Source: Datura wrightii (taxonomy: Eukaryota; Streptophyta; Magnoliopsida; Solanales; Solanaceae). From it: a stretch of 64,000 nucleotides of DNA. Of this stretch, positions 46,066 to 58,107 are shown piece by piece. The stretch's first letter is position 1, and every line of letters begins with the position of its first letter. Made by a program: the position numbers and the translations under genes. The stretch spans positions 125,899,501 through 125,963,500 of the forward strand of contig JASDFA010000010.1 in NCBI GenBank assembly GCA_035772735.1, read 5' to 3'. The notes beneath the pieces were generated by a model. That model did not search any database. It was not told where the DNA came from and saw only the letters and a list, made by a program, of their open reading frames with translations.

Positions 46066-48327
46066 TGTAATACCCCGAAAGTGCATAGGAATAAACCCGA
46101 AAGTGAAAGGTTGAAAACTGCAGAAATTTGGGAAAAAGGTTGCAGGACGAGCTAAGGTACGACTCGTGGTTTGAAATGAGTCGTTGGTTGAGATTAGGAT
46201 GGGTGACAGTGTAGACAATGGGCTACATGAAGAATCATTGTGGGATACAACGAGTCATTGTTAGCAGTCGCTAGAAGGAGTTGGGTTCTTCGGGTGGGTT
46301 ATAACGGGTCTCCCAATGACCCGTCAGGAGATACAATGAGTTGTTGGTTGTGGTCGTTGTTGGAGGACAAGGTTTTCAGTGGGCTTGACATAAGGGAAAG
46401 AATGACTCGTTGTTAGTTTTGAGGAGTCGTGGTATGTCCCGTTAGAAGATGAGATGCCAAGGTCTATGAGCAAACCACAGACGATGTACCGGATCGTGGG
46501 TTCATAGGACGAGTCGTCCTGACCGTCCGTTGGTTGGTTCCGAAAGTAGACTTTCAGCAGTGCATACAACGAGTGACATGATGGGTCATCGTTGGTTCCA
46601 ACGACCCATCACTGCTGTCCGTGGGTTCCATCCGGCCAAATTTTAGGGCAGGTTCATTAAGGATAATTCTGACTTTTTCACGATATGAGGCCCTAAACTA
46701 TGTTATTTTGGCTTGGAAAAGATGGGTTTTTAAGAAAATGACCTATTCTAAACTCTTATTCATGCATGCAAGAATATTGAAAGGTGATTTAAGGAGATCT
46801 TAAGCTTCCCTCTTTAATTCTTTCAATTTCATTCTTGGGCTTCTAAGGAGGGTTAGAATCTGATAATCCCAGGTATGTAAGATCATGAATGGGTGAATTC
46901 TTCCACACCCATGCTCCTACTCTATGATTTTACTTAACTTTCATTAAAAACTAATGGGGCTTTGAAATGAATTTATAGAAAATCTAATGATTTAATTATG
47001 GGTTTTGTGATTTTGAAATCTTAACATAATCTATGGATTTTGATCATCTTTTGAGATTGAAACTGATTATAATATTGTTGATTTTGATTTCTAAGCAATT
47101 AAGCTAAAGTATGCATGCCCCATGATGAATTGATTTATGATCAGTTTTCCCTTTGATGTTCTTTACAAGCCCAGCATGAATTATGTTTTAAATTATGAAT
47201 TTATTATGTTATCCATTATGATTCTATGAAATTCAAGCTATATGCATGATCTACAAGTATGTATGAATCTTATTAACCATGAATTATGTTTTTGGCTGAC
47301 TCACGGGCTTCATGTCATGGCTAGATCACACATGTTCAAGCATGTTTATGATTATCATGATTTAGATAGCCCGTGAACTCATGTTGTATTATTATGAGCA
47401 CTATATATGTTTTGGGAGTAGTATCGAACACCGAGTAGGTTCAGGGCTCAAGTTAAGCCCCTGATCTTATGAACTACGTGCCACCATAAGTATGTTGGGA
47501 CCCCTTTCATGTTAGTCCCTGGCCCAAATGTCCCTTTTCATGGTGATATCACACTTTCAAGGTTCTACCCTTGGCAAGGTACTAATCCCCTCCCGACTAG
47601 GGTTACAAGTCCGGCTTCATGTGTGCTCATATGGGGTATGTTGGTTAAGAGAATCTCCCACTGTTCCTCATGATTTATGAATGTTATGAATATGTATGTT
47701 GGCTCAAGTCATGTTAAGTAAATCTCTTCTATTATGATATGATTATGTTTATGTCATGAATGTTTTGAAAAACCTTGAGCCGTATGATATGCTATTATAA
47801 TTTACGATACGAGCATGATGTCTACTCTTATGGCCATTTATGAATTTTATACATGTTTTTAAATGTCCATTTTACTTACCTTGCATACTCAGTACATTCC
47901 ACGTACTGACCGCATACTTTCTATGTTGTATCGTTTCATGATACAAGCCCCAACTCTCAGGCTCACCCTCACCCATAGACTGTTTCAGATTTTCTCTCAG
48001 AGCACTTGGTGAATCCTCATGTTTCGAGGGATGTATGTTCGTACTCTATGTTGTTCTTTAGTTTCTAGATGTTGGGTTAGTTGGGTAAATGTCCCATTAT
48101 CCCGTCCTTTATGTTTAGAGGCTTATCATACTACAAGTTGTATTCAGCCGTATTGTATGAGTCTTATATTGCTTTTCTTTATTTCATGTTATGATTACAT
48201 TCTTTTATGTTAAGTCTTCCGCTCATGTGATTGAATTGGATGTATGCTCATGCCATGGGTCAACTTGAGGTCTCTTGGGGCTCCTTGTCCCGTGTTTACG
48301 ATTCGGGTGCACATTTGGGTCGTGATA
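46066..48327 (+). repeat. 3' LTR of C3
   Basis: It starts TGTAATACCCCG and ends GGGTCGTGATA, with the last dinucleotide TA instead of CA. It is collinear with 38649-40930, with small indels in the palindrome-rich first 500 bp. The element boundary is confirmed by the AGAGG duplication. Confidence 0.93.
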
Positions 48328-48332
48328 AGAGG

Positions 48333-50027
48333 TTTCCCGGTCTCAGTCCTTAAGAAAATAACCTCAGCAGATTTGATAGAGTCATCCATGACCTGTTTCG
48401 ATTTTATCCTCAGCATGGATTGTTTATTTGCATGTTATGCCTCAGTTAATTGTTAGACCTGGGCAGTAGAGTTCAGATTTCTGGGAGAGCCAGTCTTAGA
48501 GTGGAAGGGTAGTTCAGTTGTGCCTGTATGTCATTTCATTTCCTATCTTAAGGCCAAAAAGATGATCTACAAAGGTTATTTGTATCATCTAGTTAGGGTT
48601 AAGGATGCGACGTCCAAGACTCCAACTATCCAGTTTGTCCCTATAATATCTTAGTATCCAAAGGTCTTTCTTGATGATTTACCGGGAATCCCTCTGGAGC
48701 GGGAGATTGATTTTGGTATTGACCTTCTTCCCGACACGCACCCTATATCTATTCCTCCCTACAAAATGGATCCAGTCAAGCTAAAGGAGTTTAAAGAAAA
48801 GTTGAGGACCTGTTAGATAAGGGTTTCATTAGACCGAGTAAGTCCCCATGGGGTGTACCAGTTCTCTTTGTCTGAAAGAAGGATGGTTCTCTTCGTATGT
48901 GTATTGACTATCAGCAATTGAACAAAGTCACTGTCAACAACATGTATTGTTTGCCCAGGATTGATGATTTATTATACCAGTATCAGGGTTCCAAGTGCTT
49001 TTCGAAGATAGATCTCAGATCCGGGTACCATCAGCTCAGAGTTCGGGAGAGCAATATCCCGAAGACAGCCTTCAGGACGCGGTATGGTCATTATGAGTTT
49101 GTAGTTATGTCGTTTGGACTAATGAATGCTCCTACAGCTTTCATTAACTTGATGAACAGGGTGTTCAAGAACTTGGATATGTTCGTGATTGTGTTTATTG
49201 ATGGCATCCTGATATACTCTCTGAGTGAGGAGGAGCATGCCGCTCATTTGAGAGTAATGTTGCAGACTCTCAAAGATCGCCGATTATATGCCAAATTCAG
49301 CAAATGTGAGTTTTGGTTGAACTCAGTGGCATTTTTGAGCGATGTGGTATCAAGTGAAGGCATAAAGGTGGACTCTCATAAAATAGAAATGGCGAAGAAT
49401 TAGCCTAGACCGGTGAATCCTATAGATATTCGGAGCTTTTTGGGTTTAGCTATCTACTATCAAAGATTCGTGGAGGGTTTCTCATCGATTGCAGGACCTT
49501 TGACCAAATTGACCCAAAAGAAGGTGAAATTCCAATGGTCAGAAGCTTGTGAGAGGAGCTTTCTGGAGTTAAATGCTCGACTTACCTCAGCACCGATGTT
49601 AACCCTACCTGAGGGTACCGATAGGTTCATGGTGTATTGTGATGCTTCAAGGATTGGACTTGGGTGTGAATTGATGCAACACGGAAAAGTTATAGCATAT
49701 GCCTCCAGACAACTAAAATTTCATGAGAAGAATTACCCGACCCATGACCTTGAATTAGCGGTGGTGGTATTCGCATTGAAGATATGGAAACATTATTTGT
49801 ACGAGGTTCATGTGGATGTGTTTACGGACCATAATAGTTTACAATATGTGTTTACATAGAAGGATCTCAATCTTCGGCAAAGGAGGTGGTTGGAGCTACT
49901 CAAGGACTATGATATGAGTGTGCTTTATCATCCAGGTAAGGCCAATGTAGTAGAAGATGCACTTAGTAGACTCTCTATGGAGAGTATGTCCCATGTGGAT
50001 GAGGGAAAGAAGGAGCTGGTGAAGGAA
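48333..50027 (+). pseudogene. pol of C2 continued: protease end, RT, RNase H
   Basis: This resumes the protease with a damaged FDFILSMDCLFACYAS segment, then the RT linker, RT (open 48897-49403; VFIDGILIYS with the second catalytic Asp replaced by Gly) and RNase H (YCDASRIGLGC, TDHNSLQYVF). The sequence ends after VDEGKKELVK at about 50027. Integrase and chromodomain are absent. Stops are near 48455, 48652, 48815, 49402 and 49857. The Gly in the RT box alone would inactivate polymerisation. Confidence 0.9.
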
Positions 50028-50370
50028 TTTTAAAATCCCAGACGATGACTCACATCATGATTCATGAGGAACTCCATGACTCATGACTCCCCTCGTGATG
50101 TCTCCGACAAACCAAACCTTCCATCTTTGACCATCTTTACCATGACTCACCTTACCAGTTGTGAGGTGACTTCACGACTCATGGTAGCCACTCGTCATCA
50201 CCCCTTGACCACGATATCCCCTATGGAAAACTCCACTTCAAGAGTCACTCCACGACTTGTGGAGTATTTCACGAGTCACTGGACGAGTCGTCATGTGACC
50301 TAGTGCACATTTTCCTACTTTCTCTATTTCAACCCCCAGGTCTGATCTTAGAAACTTTTGGGGTGTTACA
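50028..50370 (-). repeat. LTR fragment G (chromovirus type, minus strand)
   Basis: On the minus strand the sequence starts TGTAACACCCCAAAAG at 50370, like the start of a C-type LTR, and continues with CAGACCTGGG and many ACTCGTG/CACGAGT words. It stops at the C2 junction. Only the first 340 bp of an LTR remain. D sequence begins at 50371, so G probably inserted into D. Confidence 0.75.
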
Positions 50371-51985
50371 ATTTTGAGCAAAGAGATGGTGAGACCTTGG
50401 CTTGACGCTACTGCACAGGGACAAATCATTCCAAGAGCTATAATGAAATTGAAGCTCTTTTGAATCTTATGTCAGCAGGGAGTCAAGACTATTAGGACTC
50501 AAGTAAAGGATTCACAGCAACCAAGGTGCTTGGAAAGCTCGAAGTAGATGGTGTGGCAGCAATCAAAGCAGATATAAGTCAGCTGGTGAATGTGATTAGC
50601 AAGCTTGCGACCATACTAGTAGGAAGTCAGTTTCGGCAAGTCCATCAGGTCCAGACTCCACCACCATCATGTTAGGTTTGTGGAGAAGTCCATGCTTACT
50701 CAGGTTGTCCACTTAACCCTGAATCTATATTTTTTGTGGGACAACAAGGTCGTGGTGGAGGTTTTGCAGGTAACAGCTATAACCAGGGGTATAGGAATGC
50801 AGTCAATCCCTCATGGGAAGGGAACCAGAATTTCCAAAGGCCCTAAATTACCTATCTAAGGCCACAGGGCCAGTAGCCTAGCAGTTCACTTGAGGAATCC
50901 ATGAAGCGATGGAAGGTGCAGAAAACCAAGGTGGTGAATGAGATACAGACGACCATCCATGATCTGGAGAGACAGATGGGGCAACTGGCCGTGCAGCAGA
51001 CGAATAGACCACAAGGGGCATTTTCAAATAACACCGAGGAGAACCCCAAGAAAAATATGAGCACAATCTCTTTGCGCAGTGGTAAAGAGCTAGGTGAGGT
51101 GATCCCCAAAGAAAAGAAAGTTGATGAGGAGTAGGTTGTGATGTCCCGGTAGGAGGTTGGGGAGACAAGTAACTCAAAGCTGAAGTTGGTAGAGACCAGA
51201 CCACCACCTCCATTTCCTCAAACATTTAAGAAACAGAAGGAGGACTCAGCCTGTCATAAATTTGTTGAGGTATTGAAGCAGGTACATGTTAACTTACTGT
51301 TGGTGGAGCTCTTGCAGGAAGTTCTAAAGTATGCCAAATACTTGAAGAACATTGTGGCCAATAAAAGGAGACTAAAAGAGTTTGAAACTATGGCTCTCAT
51401 GAAAGAGTGCAGTTCTTGGGTTCAAAACAAAATTCCCAAAAAGCTAAAGGACCCCGGGAGTTTCACCATTCTAGTGGCGATTGGAGAAAAGGAAGTAGGC
51501 TCTTCATCGTGTGAATTGGGTGAAAGCATTAACTTGATTCCTGCATCCTTGTTTAGAACTTTGGGTTTAGGTGAACTACATTCAACCACAGTGACTCTGC
51601 AGCTTGCCGACAGGTCCTTTATTTATTCTGACGGAATCATAGAGGACGTCTTGATTAATCTTGGACCTTTTATTTTACCTGTGGACTTCATAATCCTAGA
51701 TTATGAAGCAAATGTAGCAATTCTCCTCATTCTGGGGAGAGGATTCTTAGCCACCATAGACGTAGTCATAAAGGTGAAGTCGGGTAAGATGTCGATGACT
51801 GTGGATGGTCAGGAGCAGTCTTTGATGTGTTTAAAATGGCAAGGTGGCCACCTCATTATGAGGGCTTCACAATAAAGCCAGTGGTAGAGCTTGGAGGATG
51901 TGAGCGAGCAATTGAGTAGCATGTGTTGAATGAAAGTTTAACAAGTTTTGAGGATCATATTCATCTTACTCGATTGAAGGAGTGA
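50371..51985 (+). pseudogene. gag-protease fragment D (Athila-like, B type)
   Basis: Gag C-terminal part with KLEVDGVAAIKADISQLV (50540-50600), a knuckle remnant CGEVHAYSGC near 50677, and MGQLAVQQTNRPQGA (50976-51020). The protease frame is open at 51186-51875. Its active-site region reads CELGES where B has CDLGAS, so the catalytic aspartate is replaced by Glu. The frame ends at RLKE and a stop (51985), at the same place as in B, followed by the hairpin motif, not RT. Stops: 50491, 50673, 50845, 50879, 51132, 51150, 51873. It is closer to B than to family A. Confidence 0.85.
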
Positions 51986-52025
51986 GAGTGACTTTTGTCT
52001 TGCCGCAACGTTAAATCAGGCGCTA

Positions 52026-52091
52026 CATGGGAGGAAACCCGTTAATGTCATTCCATGACTATAACTAAGGCACTTGATAGGAGGAAACCTA
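52026..52091 (+). other. Pair of AGGAAA-loop hairpins after gag-pro (D)
   Basis: ATGGGAGGAAACCCG (52027-52041) and TAGGAGGAAACCTA (52078-52091) are 37 bases apart, the same arrangement as the two hairpins of B. The loop is AGGAAA rather than AGGCAA in both. The second stem TAGG/CCTA has changed on both sides relative to B (TGGG/CCCA). Confidence 0.7.
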
Positions 52092-52363
52092 CATTTTTCT
52101 AAAATTTTTATTTTATAGAGATGAACAGGGCTTAGAGGCATAAAGAGTTGGAAAATAAGCTGAAAAAGGTTAAGTCTAGGGCGAGATACCTGGCGTGGGG
52201 CGCCAGGTGTCAGCTCCAAAAAAGAAAAAAAAATTAGGTTGGTGCTATGTGTGGCGTGTCGTGCCAGCCCATGTCCATGAAGAAAATTTTTTTTCCAAGT
52301 ATGTGTCAAGGTGATTGGCACGTCGCGCCAGGGCGTAGTGGTCCAAAACTTTTTTGGTCCAAT
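52092..52363 (+). repeat. GC-rich palindromic tail of D
   Basis: This stretch contains ACCTGGCG (about 52189) with CGCCAGGT four bases later, a perfect 8-bp inverted repeat. Further GC-rich words (GTGGCGTGTCGTGCC, CACGTCGCGCCAGGGCG) follow. It occupies the same position as the palindromic blocks upstream of ORF2 in A2 and B. C4 interrupts D at 52364; no ORF2 of D is in the window. Confidence 0.6.
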
Positions 52364-54548
52364 TGTAATACTTGAAAATGCCTAAGACTAGACTTGGGAT
52401 TTGAAGTTAAAAGTAGTAGAAAAATCAGAAATTTCTCTCAAAACAACTTATGGTACGAGTCGTTGGTGCACCTGAAGGATCGTAGGAAGCAACCATGGTT
52501 GGGTTTTGCTGTAAGGAGTTTTGTGAAAATGGGTCTAAGGGAGACCCACTGTTTGATGTAAGGGGGTTGTTGGGAGGATGTTCTTGGTATAAGAGGGCTA
52601 GCACGAGTCATAGGATGACTCGTTGTTTGATAGGACGGTTCATTGTATGGTTCCATTGGAAGGGTTTCCAGACGGTGGGCAGTGGTGACAACAGATGGTT
52701 ACCACGAGTTGTAGGAGCTAGATATGACTCATGGTAATAGGTTTGGGTCTATAAAATGGGATGAACCAATAAGGGAAGTAACGGCCTATTGGAGCAAGGG
52801 ACGACTCGTTGTTGCGCCCGTTGTCACTAGCAGTGCAGAATTTCTAGGTTTTTCATTAAGGGTGTTTTCATCATTCCTAAGCTCTAAGGTCCTAAACTAC
52901 ATCGTTTTAATCTTAGTTAGTAGGGTTTTAAGCGTGTTAAACCTATTCTAAGTCCCATCATTCCATGCATGCAACTTAGAGCTTTTCCTTGAAGATCAAG
53001 TTTGAAGAATTTCTCCAAATTCTATCCAATTTCCTTTGGGCTTTCAAGAGGGAGTGTGAATCAGATTTACTCTAGTATGTGAGGCTATAAATGAGAGTTC
53101 CTTTCACTATTATGGTCTAAATTCTTCTCAATTCCATGACTTCTAATTCTAGATTCAAGTTTCATGATCTATGGGTTTTTATCCCAATTCTTGTGAGTTT
53201 CTCTATGATCTATCTATGGGTCAATTCCCTTCATGTATCAAATAATATTTTATGATCTACGGGAAGATTTTATAACTATTTTGACTATAAAATTATAGAT
53301 TAGGATTTTAATCAAATTATGCCCAATTATGTATGTTTTATGAAAAGTCAAGTTATGATTTCATTATGCTCTTGATATTCTTTAGCCCAATTATGATTTA
53401 TGCTTTATGATATGATTTCTTTCAAGTACTCATCACGGAATTATGAAATTTCAAGTTTATAAATGTTGTACAAGTATGCATGGATTTCATGATTTACAGA
53501 TTTATGACTCTTAGCCGATTTATGGGCCCTTGTTCATGGCTAATCATTTATTTCAAATGGGGATCAATGATGTTATTACTTACTTGGTCATGAACTTTAC
53601 TAATGAATGCATGGTTACTATACGAGCCATTATATGCATGTTTTTTGGGAGTAGTGTCTAGCACCGAGTAGACTCGACATTCAGGTAAACCCCGTCGTCG
53701 AAGAACTTCGTTCCACCTGTAGGTATGTATACAAATTTTAATGTTATTGGATCTCTGTGATATCACCATACTGCACGTCCCTTGGCTGACAATCCTAGGA
53801 TAGCTCTGCCCACTTGATTGAAATACTTGGGGCATCATGTAATCTCTATCATGATGGTGTTGGCTATGACGACTCCTCCCATTTTTCCACATGATTTATG
53901 CATTGTCATGTTATGTTACTTTGGCTCAAGCTATGTTTTTATAAAGTTTCTCTTATGATTATGATTACGAATGTATTATGAATGATTTGAAAATCTTGAG
54001 CCCTCATTTTATATTAAGATATTTAATTCACGTTCATGTTGTCCTATTCTTATGAAGTCTTATGTATTTTTAACTGTACGTTTTACTTAACTTGCATACT
54101 AGGTATATTTTAAGTACTGATCGTATACTTTATGTTGTATCATCTCATGATACAGGTTCAAGGGATCATTCTCGGCCGCATCATTAGTCTTGTTTTCCCC
54201 TCCGACCTGTCTAGTCAGCATTGGTGAATCCTCATCCTTCAAGGCATTCAATTATTCATTATTATGTTTTTTTAGTTACAGAATTTTTTGAGCTAGTTGG
54301 GGATGTTGTCCCATCAGCTCATCAGTTATGTTAGAGGCTTTTCGAACATTATGTAGAAACTAGCTTGTCATTGTTGACTGTGTTTTTAAATTTATATGTA
54401 TGCAGACTTCCGCTTAAGCATGTTTTATTATATCAGTATCTGCTTATAGTATGCTCTTAGTTGTTATGTTCATGCCATGGGTCGACTTGGAGCCTCTCAG
54501 GATTCCTTGTCCTATATCTCTATCTGGGCCTATGTTCGGGTTGTGACA
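52364..54548 (+). repeat. 5' LTR of C4
   Basis: This 2185-bp LTR starts TGTAATACTTG and ends TTGTGACA. It has fewer palindromic ACGAGTCGT words than the others and more divergent body sequence, so it is a distinct or older subfamily. AGTAGTGTCTAGCACCGAGT is conserved near 53650. Confidence 0.88.
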
Positions 54549-54550
54549 AA

Positions 54551-54564
54551 GTTGGTATCAGAGC
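54551..54564 (+). other. Primer-binding site of C4
   Basis: GTTGGTATCAGAGC, the initiator-Met type primer site typical of chromoviruses, lies directly after the LTR. It is the best preserved of the C elements. Confidence 0.8.
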
Positions 54565-54758
54565 AGTAGGTTTTGAAGTGTCCTAGAGTGTCCGAAAGCC
54601 ACGTTAAGTAGAGTCTTTTTCATGGGTGTGAAGTGCGCCATACATATGATTAAGAGGCTATGAAAGGTTTTAGGAAATATCCCTTCTTTCATGAACTATG
54701 TCGTGGGATGAAATGTCTCTCCATTTCTTTAACTCATGTCATATCCGTCTGCAATAAG

Positions 54759-55560
54759 ATGTCTCCTCAAACAACCAACGGGAATCAGCCATCCCACCAA
54801 CTCCAATGGATCCCACATTCGGGCAAGTTACGGATGCAGAGCTTGGGGCCGCTTTCAGAGTGTTGATACAAGCCATGACCATTCAGCCTAACCAGCAAAC
54901 TATGACATCAGCATGCCCTATCGAAGAGGCGACAACTACTAGTGTTCAAGACTTCACGAGGAGGAGTCCATCTAGATTTGGTTGTTCGAATATGGATAAA
55001 GAGTTTAGAGGGGGAGAAAAGAGAAACAAAAGGCGAGAACCGAAGACTTGGAGAGTTCCTAGCAAGGGTCAAGTAGTGGGAGTCACTCTAAACCCCAGCA
55101 GAGGTCTTTAGCTCAAGTTTAGGGAAACAAGCCTAGGGTCAGGGAGATTACTTATCTAGTTTGCAGGCACTGCAGAAAGAGCCATCTAGGAAGGTGCTTG
55201 GTAGGTTCAGACGTTTGCTTCTATTGTGGCTGACCAGGTCATAAACACAGAGATTGCCCATCAGCCAAGTAGGAGCGCCAAAGAGGCCATGGCCCGGCCA
55301 CCCTTTCAGTGGTCCCGTCCAAGTGGCAAGTGTGCCTAAAGTGTGGTAGGAGACACCCGGGAGAGTGTTTAGCTGGCCAGGATGGTTGTTATGGGTGTGG
55401 TGAGCCCGGACACGTGCTTAGAGATTGCCCGTCAGTTAGGTAGGGAAAGAATAGATCTAGTGCTCTAGTCATTAGAATAGCGACTCCGGCAACTCGCCCA
55501 CCTCAACAAGGTGAATTACCTAGTGCAGGTGGCAGCCAACTCCAGATGTAGTCGCAGGTA
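54759..55560 (+). pseudogene. gag of C4 with duplicated zinc-knuckle segment
   Basis: ATG 54759 starts MSPQTTNGNQPS. A shift near 54800 leads to the frame with FRVLIQAMTIQPNQQ and DFTRRSPSRFG, after which most of the Gag core is deleted. Then come two in-frame copies of a double knuckle: CRHCRKSHLGRC with CFYCG*PGHKHRDC (55162-55257), and CLKCGRRHPGEC with CYGCGEPGHVLRDC (55333-55428). The copies are 171 bp apart. Relatives C2, C3 and C5 have one pair. Stops at 55109, 55237 and 55270 break the frame. The protease is barely started before homology ends. Confidence 0.75.
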
Positions 55561-56032
55561 TATTGCGAGTTTTCCATGTCAAACCTTGCATATTGCTAGG
55601 CCTAAGAAATACAGTATAAGGTACAAGATCCCTTTTTGCATTTTAGTATAAGATTTATTCCGTAGAGGGTATGGAATGGCTATAAGTATGAAGCCTTTAT
55701 TGATAGCCTTAGAGGCGAATGGAAAGTAAAGAGTTAGTGGTTTAACCTGATGATAAGAAAGATCCAAGAGCCTTAGAATGATGTCTTTAAGCTGGGGGGG
55801 GGGAGATGATAAGTAAATGAGACAAGTTAGACTTTGAGTGTCCTAATAGAGGAGTCTCAGCACTAATAGTTATGTAATGCCAATCTCTACAGATTTTGAT
55901 TCCTCTTATGGTCAGTTGAAGTCACGCTCTATCCATTCATATGCATAGACCCCTAGGATTTTAATTGACCGCTTTGAATAGTGATCCCAGTCTTACTCTG
56001 CAAATCTATAAGTCTTGGCTTCATGTGTTATA
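55561..56032. other. Unassigned stretch between C4 and C5
   Basis: No frame or motif is recognised with confidence. A run of ten G (55794-55803) followed by AGATGATAAG could be a polypurine tract next to an unknown LTR start, but no matching LTR was seen. It may be a rearranged C4 end. Confidence 0.5.
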
Positions 56033-58107
56033 CACCGGGAATCCAAAGATCAGACCCGGGAGTGAAAAACAGAAAAACTAAAAATTCGCACCAGGTCAAA
56101 GAACGACTCACGAGGAGTGACCATGAGTCGTGAAGTAACTCATGGTCAGATTGGCTTGGTAAAGTATGAGTGAGGAGGCCACGGGCATGACCACGAGTCG
56201 TAGTCAGACATCACGACTCGTGAGGTCACCCGTGGTCAACCCTGGAGGATTGGCTATATTGGGATGGGCAGTGTAGGCCATGGAAGGTGACCACGAGTCG
56301 TGGTCTAACCTCACAACTCGTGAAGTCACCCGTGGGGTTACCCTTGGAGTTTGGGGCAGTGGACTCAACGGGTCAAGGCAATGAGTCTTGCCCTGTGGCA
56401 ACAACCCCTTAGGTCCCTCGTGAGGACTAGCGACCAGAAATTTCCTGCATTTTAATGAGGGTGTTTTCGTAACTTCCTAAGTCCCTAAGGCCTAAATTAC
56501 ATCATTTTGGATATTTTCTAAGTTAAATAAGATGGGTTAAACCCATTATACATGCCCATTCTCATGCAAGGATTTTAGAGAGTTTTTGGAAGACTCTAGG
56601 CCTTCTTCCCCAACTTTGCTTCAATTTCTTTGTGGGTGTTCAAGGAGCTTTAAGTTCATCCATTCCCAGGTATGAAGGGTTTTAAAATGGGTGGAAATCT
56701 TCCATGCCCAATTTCGATTAAAGTCATCAATTCTTCTAGTCAAATTCCGTGGTGTTTTACCCAAAGCATGTCAATGTGATTTCTTCGTATGGATATGTTT
56801 TAATTGATTTTTATTTTACGGAAACATACATGATGGGCTGGTTTTACGATTATTTATTTAATTCATGTTTCAATCTTTTTAAATTTAAATTGCCCATTTA
56901 TGGAAGTTCATGGAAATTATAATTTTTATGATGAATATTCGTTATTTTAAGTTTATTGATTATGGAATTCCATGAATTCAAGTTCCCATGTTTATGAGTT
57001 TACTTTGAAAGAAATGAATATGATGAAGTATTGGGAAATGCCCATATGATGACGAATGATTTTGGATTTATGAAACGAATTTCATGATTTATTGATTTAT
57101 GATGTTGGCCGATAAAAAGGGGCCTTGATTCTTGGCTAATTCTGTTTTTAAAGGGGATCAATGATGATAAATGTTATATCTTAGCCAGTGAATTTTATGC
57201 ATGATGTTATGATTTATGTATGAGCCTATATGCATGTTTTTGGGAGTCGTGTCTAGCACCGAGCAATCCAGCGTTCAAAAGACTACGCTGGTGTCTCATA
57301 ACCACGTGCCACTGTGGGTTATAAATGTTATGATGTTATGATAATGATCCCCTAAAATGTGATATCACGCCTTATGCACGACCCTCGCCTGGCAAGCCTG
57401 GGTCGGCTCTGCCCACTTGAGCGAGACAGTGGGGCATCATTAAAGGCTCTACCATGATGGTGTCGGTTATGATGAGTCCTCCCATTGTTCCACATGTTTT
57501 ATTCATTTCTATGACTACGTTATTGGCTCAAGTTATGTTTGGATAAAGTTTTCTTACGATTATGATAATGAATGATTTGAAAGTCTTGTGCCCTATGTTT
57601 TATTATGAAGATTTTGATGCAAGCATGATGTCCTTCTGCTATGTCAATATATAAGTTTTATGTTGCTTTAAAATATCCTTTTTACTTACCTTGCATACTC
57701 AGTATATTCCACGTACTGACCGCATACTTTTTATGTTGTATCATTTCATTATACTGGGTCCGGATCCCAGGCTCATCCTCATTTTTAGTCCATCCCAGCC
57801 TACAATATCAGCTTATTGGCGTGTCCTCACATTCCGAGGGCTGTTTGATAGACTTCCATGTTGTTTACATTTTTGTATTGGTTGGGTTAGTTGGGGATGT
57901 TGTCCCATCAACCCATCTTATGTTTTAGAGGATTTCAGACAAGTATGTAGTACTCAGCTGTGTAAACGTTTGGTATTTCTTGAGGCTATGTTATGATTTC
58001 CTTTCAGCTATATATTTATGATTATCGTTCCACTTATTTGAATGAGATTAGATGAATGCATGAGCCATGGGTGGACTTGGGATCCCTTGTCCTGTCTCTA
58101 TGATCGG
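56033..58107 (+). repeat. 5' LTR of C5 (3' end deleted)
   Basis: It starts TGTTATACACCGG. The first 400 bp hold the clearest palindromes of the window, including the perfect GACCACGAGTCGTGGTC at 56289-56305. Homology with other C LTRs ends near ATGATCGGGGT; the terminal TGACA and the primer site are missing before leader sequence resumes. Confidence 0.88.

Larger units (their letters stand above)
38649..48327 (+). mobile_element. Full-length Tekay/Del-type chromovirus C3
   Basis: This 9,679-bp element has two LTRs (2282 and 2262 bp), a primer site, gag, pol with all domains, a chromodomain and a polypurine tract. Pol is the best preserved in the window: RT is open over 319 codons and the RNase H to integrase zinc part over 282. 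The gag start codon is mutated and a foreign segment interrupts gag. The 3' LTR ends TGATA rather than TGACA. Confidence 0.93.
34679..50027 (+). mobile_element. Tekay/Del-type chromovirus C2 (carries C3, 3' truncated)
   Basis: 5' LTR (34679-37037), primer site, gag, and protease interrupted by C3 (38649-48327). Pol continues from 48333 to about 50027, where it stops abruptly in the RNase H/integrase linker against fragment G. No 3' LTR is present. The insertion target is the integrase zinc region of F; AGAGT precedes the LTR (34674-34678). Confidence 0.9.
52364..55800 (+). mobile_element. Damaged chromovirus C4 (5' LTR, primer site, partial gag)
   Basis: The 5' LTR (52364-54548), an intact primer site, a short gag and doubled zinc knuckles are recognisable. 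RT, RNase H, integrase and a 3' LTR are not. The 3' limit is uncertain; the last recognisable chromovirus words are near 55560. CCAAT precedes the LTR (52359-52363). Confidence 0.75.

Noticed and set aside
55794..55803. Ten-G run as a confirmed polypurine tract
   Set aside because: No LTR matching the sequence after it was found, so it is only noted as a possibility.
56033..56420. Palindromes as transcription terminators or CRISPR-like repeats
   Set aside because: They lie in LTRs of a plant retrotransposon family, lack regular spacers, and have no associated genes; bacterial-type functions do not apply.
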